From NCBI GenBank assembly GCA_021781255.1, contig JAJXXG010000002.1:1-5474 (forward strand): a stretch of DNA of 5,474 nt, given 5' to 3'. Made by a program: the position numbers and the translations under genes. Below the pieces are notes generated by a model, which made no database searches, was not told where the DNA came from, and saw only the letters and a list, made by a program, of their open reading frames with translations. This DNA is from Acidobacteriota bacterium. GTDB lineage: Bacteria > Acidobacteriota > Terriglobia > Terriglobales > Acidobacteriaceae. Position 1 is the stretch's first letter. Every line of letters starts with the position of its first letter. Positions 1 to 5,474 of this stretch are shown piece by piece.

Positions 1-1495
1 CCGATCTGTTACCGAGGATCGCGTATTCGAGGAGTGGCCAGTTCTGCCAGGAGGGATCGTGCGCATGGCAGCGGCGAATGGTTGCGTCGGGGCCGGTTTC
101 CAGTGCGATCAGAACTGGGCCGCGCCAGCCCTCGATCAATCCGAGTGCAAGGCGGCCGGGTTCCGCGAGAGGGCATTCAGTCTGTATCGGGCCCGGAACT
201 GGGTCTGCAAGCAGCTTGCGGCAAAGGCGAAGCGATTCGAAGATTTCGTCGAACCTGACTTGCACCCTGGCTGCGACGTCGCCTGCAGATTGTGTAACCC
301 GTTTCGGTTCCAAACGATCGTAGGGCGAACATGGGTGATCGACACGCAGATCAAGGGGATCGCCGGAAGCACGTCCGGCCAGGCCGATGGCACCAAGCTT
401 TTCGGCCATTTCCTGGCTCAGGATGCCTGCTTCGCGGAAGCGATCTTGGAGGCCAGCGTGGTTATCGTATATGGCGCGCAAAGAAGAAACGTTCTCTTCC
501 AGCACCAGGTAATGATCGAGAAGCAAAGAGGGCGCGCTCGCAGGTAAATCATTTGCAACTCCGCCGGGCAGGATAAAGTCGAACAAATAGCGCGCGCCGA
601 ATGTGGCTACGTTGACGCGCAACAGATCCTCTTTCATGCGCGAGAATTGCGTGAGCCCAAATGCAAAGCCTGCGTCATTGCCCAGGGCTCCCAAGTCGCC
701 CAGATGATTGGCAAGCCGCTCGTGTTCGAGCGCGAGGGCCCGCAGATTGGCGGCTCGCGGAGGACAGGTTGTATGGGTAAGTGCCTCCAATGCCGCGCAG
801 TAAGCCCAAGAAAAAGCGACGGCGGAATCGCCTGACAGCCGCGCTGCAAGACGGTGGCCTTCCTTTTGTGGCATCTGCTCAAATCGTTTCGCGACTCCTT
901 TGTGTTTATAGCCGAGGCGCTCTTCAAGACGCAGAACCTTCTCTCCGACGACTGAGAATCGGAAGTGGCCCGGCTCGATGGTTCCTGCGTGGACGGGTCC
1001 AACTGCGATCTCATGGACGCCGTCGCCTTCTACCTGGACAAACGGGTAGGGCTGAGAGTCGACTGCAAACTGCCGGCTTCCATCGACGTCCCGTCGCAGC
1101 GGAAATGCCGTTTGAGGCCAGCCGCCATGGCGCAACCAGCCGCGGTGGTCCGGCTCCATGCTCACAATTCCAAGCAGATCGTGGATTGCGCGCTCCATAC
1201 GCAACGCGCACGGAAATATTTCCGCGAGGCTCGGATAAGTCGGTGTCGCACTGTGTTCCATCTGATGCTCGACAACTGTGATTCCTTCCTTCAGGAGGTA
1301 GGCGGCATAGATGCGAAAGAGGCCATCGCGGTCGCGATCGTCCGCACCCCAGATTGTGAGGAGGCGGCCACCCGCCGCGTGCAACGTTTCGGCAGTATGG
1401 CGCCAACGCACGGCCCCGACCCGGATGTGGCTGCAGGGCATATGGGATGGAAGCTGCTTCCGCGCGCTTTCAAAGTCTTCAGTCATACGCGTCAT
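1..1495 (-). CDS. hyfG: HyfG/HycE-like large subunit lacking the N-terminal NiFe cysteines (3' end outside window); Ehr-type
   Basis: The frame starting at 1495 stays open without a stop for 498 codons to the left edge. Residues 1 to about 150 form a NuoC-like region with RMERAIHDLLGI (99-110). Residues about 159-498 are NuoD/large-subunit-like: VGPVHAGTIEPGHFRF (165-180), RLGYKHKGVAKRFE (193-206), PPRAANLRALALEHERLANH (245-264), FILPGGVANDLP (307-318), GRASGDPLDLRVDHP (374-388) and WPLLEYAILGN (486-496). The hydrogenase motif Arg-x-Cys-Gly-x-Cys is replaced by R-L-S-G-D-S at 219-224, so S221 and S224 stand where NiFe ligands should be. The C-terminal ligand pair would lie just past the edge. 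This pattern fits Ehr complexes and mycobacterial HycE, not H2-active enzymes. Homologues end roughly 10-60 residues beyond this point. The start may be 1495 (ATGA overlap) or 1486 (better ribosome site). The subunit should sit at the membrane interface with a NuoB-like partner; its substrate is unknown. Confidence 0.92.
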   Translation of the reverse strand, partial: MTRMTEDFESARKQLPSHMPCSHIRVGAVRWRHTAETLHAAGGRLLTIWGADDRDRDGLFRIYAAYLLKEGITVVEHQMEHSATPTYPSLAEIFPCALRMERAIHDLLGIVSMEPDHRGWLRHGGWPQTAFPLRRDVDGSRQFAVDSQPYPFVQVEGDGVHEIAVGPVHAGTIEPGHFRFSVVGEKVLRLEERLGYKHKGVAKRFEQMPQKEGHRLAARLSGDSAVAFSWAYCAALEALTHTTCPPRAANLRALALEHERLANHLGDLGALGNDAGFAFGLTQFSRMKEDLLRVNVATFGARYLFDFILPGGVANDLPASAPSLLLDHYLVLEENVSSLRAIYDNHAGLQDRFREAGILSQEMAEKLGAIGLAGRASGDPLDLRVDHPCSPYDRLEPKRVTQSAGDVAARVQVRFDEIFESLRLCRKLLADPVPGPIQTECPLAEPGRLALGLIEGWRGPVLIALETGPDATIRRCHAHDPSWQNWPLLEYAILGNRS

Positions 1496-2943
1496 CCTAT
1501 CAACCGCGCGGCGGCACGATACCATTCGGCAAGCGCCGCGGGCATGTAGATTCCCAGAACCAGCACCATCGCCAAATGTACAAAGACCGGCAAAAGGGCT
1601 GGAGAATGCGGCAATGGAGGGGCATCGCTTTCGCCGAACACCATTGGTTGAACGCGGCTGAAAATTCCGGCATATGCGACCGCCAGTGCGATCAGGAGGA
1701 ATGGAGTTGTCCAGGGATGCTCGCGCATCGCCGTGGTGAAAATGAGGAATTCACTTGCAAAGACGCCGAAGGGCGGCGTGCCGAGGATGGCGAGGGAGCC
1801 GAGCATGAGGCCCCAGCCAATGGTCGGGCTGATGCCCACCAGGCCGCGGATGCCCTCCATCTGCTGTGTGCCGGCGGTCTGCGAAGCGTGGCCCGCGGTG
1901 AAGAAGATGGACGACTTCGTCAGCGAGTGGACGGTCATGTGCAGCAGGGCCGCGAAATTGGCTACCGGCCCGCCAAGGCCGAACGCGAATGTGATGATGC
2001 CCATGTGCTCAATCGAGGAGTAGCCGAAGAGCCGCTTGATATCTCGCTGTCTCCAGATGAAGAAGGCGCCGAGCACGGCGGACAGCAGCCCGAAGGCCAT
2101 GAGCATGCGGCCGGGAAGAAGATGACCGATGGAGCCCTCGACCAGGACTTTGCAACGAATCACCGCATAAAGAGCGACATTGAGCAGAAGGCCGGAGAGC
2201 ACGGCGGATACTGGTGTGGGGCCCTCGGCGTGCGCGTCGGGAAGCCAGTTGTGCAGCGGCGCGAGCCCAACCTTTGTTCCGTACCCAACGAGAAGAAAGA
2301 CGACCGCGAGTCCAAGGACGCGCGGTTCGAGCTGACCTTTCACGGCATTGAGGTGGGTCCACAGGAGCGCAGTCATGCCTTCACGCCCGAGGGCCTGCTC
2401 CGCGGCAAAGTAGAGCAGGATAGTGCCGAACAACGCTTGCGCAATTCCAACGCCGCAGAGGATGAAATATTTCCATGCTGCTTCGAGGCTGGCCCGGGTG
2501 CGGTAGAGCGAAACGAGCAGCACCGTCGATAGCGTAGCTGCCTCCATCGCCACCCAGAGCAGGCCCATGTTGTTGGTGAGCAGCGCGAGCAGCATGGCAA
2601 ACATGAAGAGCTGGTACATGCTGTGATAGAGGCGCAGGCGCTGGGGATTCACACGTCCATGATGCTCTTCGATGCGCATGTAGGGGCGGGAAAACAGCGC
2701 AGTTGTGAAGCCGACGAAGGCTGTCAGCGCGACGAGAAACACGTTGAAGGGATCGACGAAGAATTGCTCATGTCCGGCCAGAATGGGGCCGTGCCGGATA
2801 ACGCGCAACACGAGCAAGCATGCGGCAATGAGCGTTGCCAGGCTTATGCCGGCATTGAGTTCGGGCGCGAATCGGCGCGCGCCGAACAGCGCCAGGAGTG
2901 CGGCTCCGAGCAGGGGCAATCCGAGAGTCAGCAGAATGTCCAT
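1492..2943 (-). CDS. hyfF: HyfF/HycQ-like antiporter-type membrane subunit
   Basis: A complete 483-residue polytopic protein, probably 13-14 helices, of the proton-conducting membrane transporter family (HyfF, HycQ, NuoM/NuoN relatives). Key residues by position are E134 in LLWVAMEAATLSTVLLV (the TM5 glutamate), K224 in GYGTKVGLAPLHNWLPDAHA (the TM7 lysine, followed by H231 and H238), the motif DIKRLFGYSSIEHMGI (301-316), H335, H339 and K343 in HMTVHSLTKSSIFFTAGH, and E398 in GTPPFGVFASEFLIF (the distal-channel glutamate). At the place where E. coli NuoM has a TM8 lysine, this protein has N255 in SGLLLNVALYAV. The predicted role is ion translocation coupled to redox chemistry in the peripheral arm. 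The start is fixed by AAGGAGG 5 bases upstream, with the ATG touching the hyfE stop. The TGA overlaps the first possible ATG of the large-subunit gene. The length is somewhat under E. coli HyfF (about 525) but close to HycQ-type proteins. Confidence 0.95.
   Translation of the reverse strand: MDILLTLGLPLLGAALLALFGARRFAPELNAGISLATLIAACLLVLRVIRHGPILAGHEQFFVDPFNVFLVALTAFVGFTTALFSRPYMRIEEHHGRVNPQRLRLYHSMYQLFMFAMLLALLTNNMGLLWVAMEAATLSTVLLVSLYRTRASLEAAWKYFILCGVGIAQALFGTILLYFAAEQALGREGMTALLWTHLNAVKGQLEPRVLGLAVVFLLVGYGTKVGLAPLHNWLPDAHAEGPTPVSAVLSGLLLNVALYAVIRCKVLVEGSIGHLLPGRMLMAFGLLSAVLGAFFIWRQRDIKRLFGYSSIEHMGIITFAFGLGGPVANFAALLHMTVHSLTKSSIFFTAGHASQTAGTQQMEGIRGLVGISPTIGWGLMLGSLAILGTPPFGVFASEFLIFTTAMREHPWTTPFLLIALAVAYAGIFSRVQPMVFGESDAPPLPHSPALLPVFVHLAMVLVLGIYMPAALAEWYRAAARLIG
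1495..1498 (-). promoter_or_regulatory. Possible Shine-Dalgarno (AGGA) for an alternative hyfG start
   Basis: The minus-strand bases AGGA sit 8 bases before the second in-frame ATG at 1486. The first ATG at 1495 overlaps this site and has no good ribosome site of its own, though it forms an ATGA overlap with the hyfF stop. The site is short, so the call is weak. Confidence 0.35.
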
Positions 2944-3609
2944 TCAGTCCTCCTTGAGCGATTCCAGGTGGCGCAGGTCGAGACTGTCGAATTGCTCCCG
3001 AATCTGAAAGAAAAAGATGCCGAGGATGAATACGCCGACCAACAAGTCGAGCGCAATCCCCAGCTCGATGACCATTGGCATTCCATATGTTGCGCTGGTG
3101 GCAGCGAGGAATAGGCCGTTCTCCATGGCGAGAAATCCGATGACCTGCGTGACTGCCTTGCGACGCGTGATCATCATGAGGAATGCAAGCAGGATGACCG
3201 CGAGGGCAATTCCGAGCGTATGGCCGGTGATGGTTGTCGCCATTAAACTGATCGGTTGGGCCAGGCCAAAGGCAAAGATCACCAGTACCAGCCCGGCGAG
3301 CATCGTGGTGGGCACGTTGACCAGTTGTTCGCTGTCCCATTGTGCCCCGAGGCGGCGGATAAGGCGAAGGAGTATCATGGGAAGGGCAATGACTTTCAGG
3401 ATCAGCGTGAGCGCCGCGGAGTAATACATCTCGGTGAGGCCTGAGCTGTAGGCCACAAGACACGTAGAGACGAAAAGTATGGCGCCCTGCCATGCAAACA
3501 GCGTGATCAATTGCTGCGTGCGCCGTCCCGACAGCATGGCGAATGAGATCAACAACAGTCCCGCTGCGAGAACTTTGAGCACCTGGGCGATGAGTATTGA
3601 AGTGTGCAT
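2944..3609 (-). CDS. hyfE: HyfE-like membrane subunit (NuoK-like C-terminal half)
   Basis: A 221-residue hydrophobic protein of the HyfE family (HycP in the mycobacterial cluster). The first half (residues 1-85) has about three membrane helices and a family-typical LTLILKVIALPMILLRLIR stretch. The second half resembles NuoK, with ITRRKAVTQVIGFLAMENGL (147-166) and VIELGIALDLLVGVFILGIF (180-199). E163 and E182 are the likely counterparts of the paired membrane glutamates of NuoK, and D188 is also in a helix; this alignment was made by eye. The subunit is thought to bridge HyfC and the antiporter-like subunits and to form part of a proton path. The tail ending FDSLDLRHLESLKED is soluble. The ATG at 3609 lies 5 bases after the hyfC stop. 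The upstream GGGGG about 10 bases away is only a weak ribosome site, so coupling to hyfC is likely. Its stop is followed at once by the hyfF ATG. Length matches the family (about 210-225). Confidence 0.93.
   Translation of the reverse strand: MHTSILIAQVLKVLAAGLLLISFAMLSGRRTQQLITLFAWQGAILFVSTCLVAYSSGLTEMYYSAALTLILKVIALPMILLRLIRRLGAQWDSEQLVNVPTTMLAGLVLVIFAFGLAQPISLMATTITGHTLGIALAVILLAFLMMITRRKAVTQVIGFLAMENGLFLAATSATYGMPMVIELGIALDLLVGVFILGIFFFQIREQFDSLDLRHLESLKED
2949..2955 (-). promoter_or_regulatory. Strong Shine-Dalgarno for hyfF inside the 3' end of hyfE
   Basis: On the minus strand the bases AAGGAGG lie 5 bases before the hyfF ATG at 2943, an almost perfect complement to the 16S rRNA tail at near-ideal spacing. 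The site overlaps the last hyfE codons and fixes the hyfF start. It is clearly the best ribosome site among the four gene junctions in the window. Confidence 0.8.
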
Positions 3610-3614
3610 CTTAT

Positions 3615-4568
3615 TCAGGCCCCCAGCAGAAGATGAACGAGCAAGCCGAGCACCGCAAGCAGAAATGCCATTGCGAGATACTCGGGTGCGCGGAATATCC
3701 GCAGCTTGGCTGACAGCGATTCAATGAGCGCGAGCCCGGCGCCAGCGATGACGAGTTTTCCGATCAATGCGGCAATGGCCTCAGGCAATGCCCAGCCGCT
3801 ATCCATTCCGTGGGTGGCGATGCCCCAGGGCAGAAACAATGCAAAGCCGATGCAGACATAGTTGAACAGTTTTAGGCTCGACGCCCACTCCACCAAGGCA
3901 AGGTGGCGTGCCGAATACTCGAGCAGCATCGCTTCGTGGATCATGGTGAGTTCGAGATGCGTGGATGGATTGTCGATCGGGATTCGGGCGTTTTCGGCCA
4001 GCGCCACCATGACAAAAGCGACCGCGGCAAAGATTACGCTGGGATCGACGACGTACTGATGCACGCGGTAGGCATCGACCAGACTTGGCAGCGATGTGCT
4101 GCCGTAGAGAAGGAAGCCATTGAATAGCACCATCAGCAATGCCGGTTCGGCGAGGAAGCCAACCATCATTTCGCGGCGCGCTCCGAAGGTGCCGAAGGCT
4201 GTGCCGATATCCATGGCGGCAAGCGACAGGAAAACACGCGCTGTGGCGAAGAGTCCAACGAGCGCAATGGAGTCAGCCACCTGCGCCAAAGGCAGATCGG
4301 TGACAAGCGAGGGAATAATCGCGGCCGCAAGCACCATTGTTCCGAACAGAACGTACGGCGTTGTGCGAAAAAGCGCAGATGCGTCCCTGGCCAGTGCCGC
4401 ATCCTTGAAGAAGAGCTTGCGCAGCATCCTATACGGCTGCAGCAGTGGCGGGGCGGAACGATTCTGCAGCCAGGCGCGGCATTGCGCAATCCATCCAGCA
4501 AATAGCGGCGCGATGGCAATGGCCAGCACCACCTCGACGAATTGTCGAACGAAGCTGATGGCTCTCAT
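3615..4568 (-). CDS. hyfC: HyfC/HycD-like (NuoH family) membrane anchor subunit
   Basis: A full-length 317-residue integral membrane protein of the NuoH / HycD / HyfC family, which joins the peripheral arm to the membrane arm and forms the entry of the coupling path. Visible signatures are LLQPYRMLRKLFFKD (residues 42-56), D120 in an AAMDIGTAFG stretch, GARREMMVGFLAEP (129-142, with E133 and E141), and the strongly conserved loop AENARIPIDNPSTHLELTMI (191-210) followed by HEAMLLEYS with E212 and E217. LRIFRAPEYL (289-298) precedes the last helix. The length is normal for HyfC/HycD (about 300-320) and about eight membrane segments are expected. The ATG at 4568 overlaps the upstream stop (ATGA) and has no clear Shine-Dalgarno, so initiation probably depends on ribosomes finishing the previous gene. 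No key acidic residue appears to be missing. The start choice is supported by the overlap and by an N-terminus of the expected length. Confidence 0.95.
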   Translation of the reverse strand: MRAISFVRQFVEVVLAIAIAPLFAGWIAQCRAWLQNRSAPPLLQPYRMLRKLFFKDAALARDASALFRTTPYVLFGTMVLAAAIIPSLVTDLPLAQVADSIALVGLFATARVFLSLAAMDIGTAFGTFGARREMMVGFLAEPALLMVLFNGFLLYGSTSLPSLVDAYRVHQYVVDPSVIFAAVAFVMVALAENARIPIDNPSTHLELTMIHEAMLLEYSARHLALVEWASSLKLFNYVCIGFALFLPWGIATHGMDSGWALPEAIAALIGKLVIAGAGLALIESLSAKLRIFRAPEYLAMAFLLAVLGLLVHLLLGA

Positions 4569-5474
4569 AGGACGAACACCAACAAGCCAAGCAGCGTAAG
4601 AAAGCTGTAGAGCAGATAGATCGCAAGCCTTCCGCCTTGCAGAACGCCGATTGCATCCGCAAGCCGCTGCACTCCTCGGGCAATGGGTATGTAGATTCCG
4701 CGCCAGAGTCGGTCTTCAATATAGATTCTGTACCGTGGGACCGTGTCGGATGCCGATGGCAGAGTCCGCTCCATATGAAAGAACGATCCGAACATGTGAC
4801 GGATGGGTTGACCAAACCCTTCAGCGGTGTCCTGCATGCGGGATGTCTGCCACGGGTATCCGCAATCCCAGGCATCCGTGCGCCGGATTCGGCCATGGGC
4901 GAGCAGGCGGACGAACACAAAGGTGACAGCGACAACGCCGACGATTCCGGCGAGGAGTATGAGGCCGCTGTAGGAGGCCTGCTCCCGTGTAATAGGAGCG
5001 ATCCACCAGACAGTAGAACCCGGGTGTATGGCTTCCCTCAGCAGTTTGCCGGTGACTGGAGCCGCCGCCCTCAGCGCGAGTTGCGGTAGCGCTCCTATCA
5101 GGATGCAACCGAACGCCAGCCAAATGAGGCCCAGGCGTTCCAGCCAGTTGGCATCATGGGCATGCACAAGCGAGTTTTCTCGTGGCTGACCGAGGAAAAT
5201 GATGCCATAGAACTTCACCATGACATAGGCTGCCAAAGCGGCCGTGAGCGCGAGCGCCGACGCGCCGAGCGGGATGAGCATGTTGAGAAATGCATGGGGA
5301 AGCTGCGGAGTAAAGAGAAATGATTGAAGAAGCAACCACTCGGAGACGAAGCCGTTGAGCGGCGGCAGGCCAGCGATGGCCAGAGTGCCGACCAGCGCCA
5401 GGCTGGCAACCCAGGGCATGCGACGAATCAGGCCGCCAAGTCTTCCAAGGCTGCGCTGCCTGGTGGCGTGCAGC
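4565..5474 (-). CDS. hyfB: HyfB-like antiporter-type membrane subunit, C-terminal part (5' end outside window)
   Basis: This is the C-terminal 302 residues of a HyfB/HycC-type subunit, related to NuoL/NuoM/NuoN and Mrp antiporters and thought to move ions across the inner membrane when the complex turns over. The frame is open to the right edge and reads through the internal Met at 5419, because the residues before it (LHATRQRSLGRLGGLIRRM) match the family, so that Met is not the start. Next comes the conserved GLPPLNGFVSEWLLL stretch, whose Glu (codon 5341-5339) corresponds to the distal-channel acidic residue of antiporter-like subunits. A VKFYGIIFLG segment follows, then the HyfB-typical soluble loop with WDCGYPWQTSRMQDTAEGF, and a final hydrophobic helix ending FLTLLGLLVFVL. 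Family members are about 650-680 residues, so a little over half is missing. Its TGA overlaps the next gene's ATG in an ATGA, which suggests coupled translation. Family assignment is firm; ion specificity is not readable. Confidence 0.93.
   Translation of the reverse strand, partial: LHATRQRSLGRLGGLIRRMPWVASLALVGTLAIAGLPPLNGFVSEWLLLQSFLFTPQLPHAFLNMLIPLGASALALTAALAAYVMVKFYGIIFLGQPRENSLVHAHDANWLERLGLIWLAFGCILIGALPQLALRAAAPVTGKLLREAIHPGSTVWWIAPITREQASYSGLILLAGIVGVVAVTFVFVRLLAHGRIRRTDAWDCGYPWQTSRMQDTAEGFGQPIRHMFGSFFHMERTLPSASDTVPRYRIYIEDRLWRGIYIPIARGVQRLADAIGVLQGGRLAIYLLYSFLTLLGLLVFVL

Noticed and set aside
59..547. 162-codon plus-strand open frame
   Set aside because: It lies entirely antisense to conserved large-subunit sequence, has no family resemblance and no convincing ribosome site.
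1..1495. Possibility that the left 1.5 kb is a degraded or non-coding region
   Set aside because: Manual translation from 1495 gives 498 uninterrupted codons with conserved NuoC/NuoD motifs throughout; the gene is intact as far as visible and simply runs off the edge.
965..1549. 194-codon plus-strand open frame
   Set aside because: It is antisense to the NuoC-like region of the large subunit and the hyfF 3' end, and its composition is that of a shadow frame.
1447..2532. 361-codon plus-strand open frame opposite hyfF and the start of hyfG
   Set aside because: It is antisense to a well-conserved membrane protein. Its product is highly charged, rich in Glu, Arg and Gly, and has no recognisable motif. 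Such frames arise from the codon use of hydrophobic genes in GC-rich DNA.
2623..3114. 163-codon plus-strand open frame across the hyfE-hyfF junction
   Set aside because: It is antisense to two confirmed genes and its product is low-complexity (Gln, Glu and Ser rich) without homology that I recognise.
2768..3493. 241-codon minus-strand open frame across hyfE and hyfF
   Set aside because: It is an out-of-frame shadow on the same strand as two well-supported genes; its product is rich in Arg, His and Pro with no family signature.
5417..5419. ATG at 5419 as a true start of a short 284-residue protein
   Set aside because: The frame is open upstream to the window edge and the preceding residues match the HyfB family, so this is an internal Met.

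Overview
The whole window is one minus-strand gene cluster read from the right end to the left end. It encodes five consecutive subunits of a membrane complex in the complex I / hydrogenase-4 (Hyf/Hyc) superfamily. In transcription order these are a HyfB-like antiporter-type subunit (C-terminal 302 residues, cut by the right edge), a HyfC/HycD/NuoH-like subunit, a HyfE subunit with a NuoK-like second half, a HyfF-like antiporter-type subunit, and a HyfG/HycE-like large subunit (NuoC-like plus NuoD-like regions, 498 residues visible, cut by the left edge). The genes overlap by up to 4 bases or are separated by at most 5 bases, so a single transcript with coupled translation is likely. No promoter, terminator, RNA gene, repeat or mobile element is seen, and no stretch of more than a few bases lacks a gene.

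The most informative feature is in the large subunit. In true group 4 [NiFe] hydrogenases the N-terminal active-site motif is Arg-x-Cys-Gly-x-Cys. Here the aligned stretch reads R-L-S-G-D-S (residues 219-224), so both cysteines that would hold the NiFe centre are serines. The surrounding NuoD-like scaffold is intact, so this is not a decayed gene. The complex is therefore probably not a hydrogenase. It fits the energy-converting hydrogenase-related (Ehr) complexes, also represented by the mycobacterial hycD-hycP-hycQ-hycE cluster, which have the same gene order and whose substrate is not settled. The usual 'hydrogenase-4 subunit' names describe homology and should not be read as evidence of H2 chemistry.

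By family analogy, HyfC anchors the peripheral arm and forms the connecting chamber, HyfE bridges, HyfB and HyfF carry the putative ion channels with conserved membrane Glu and Lys residues, and HyfG sits at the membrane interface. A NuoB-like small subunit would be expected just beyond the left edge. HyfD, the third antiporter-like subunit of E. coli hydrogenase-4, is absent from its place between HyfC and HyfE.

The organism cannot be identified firmly. The moderately GC-rich composition, tight overlaps and Shine-Dalgarno sequences fit a Gram-negative bacterium such as a proteobacterium or acidobacterium; this is a low-confidence inference.
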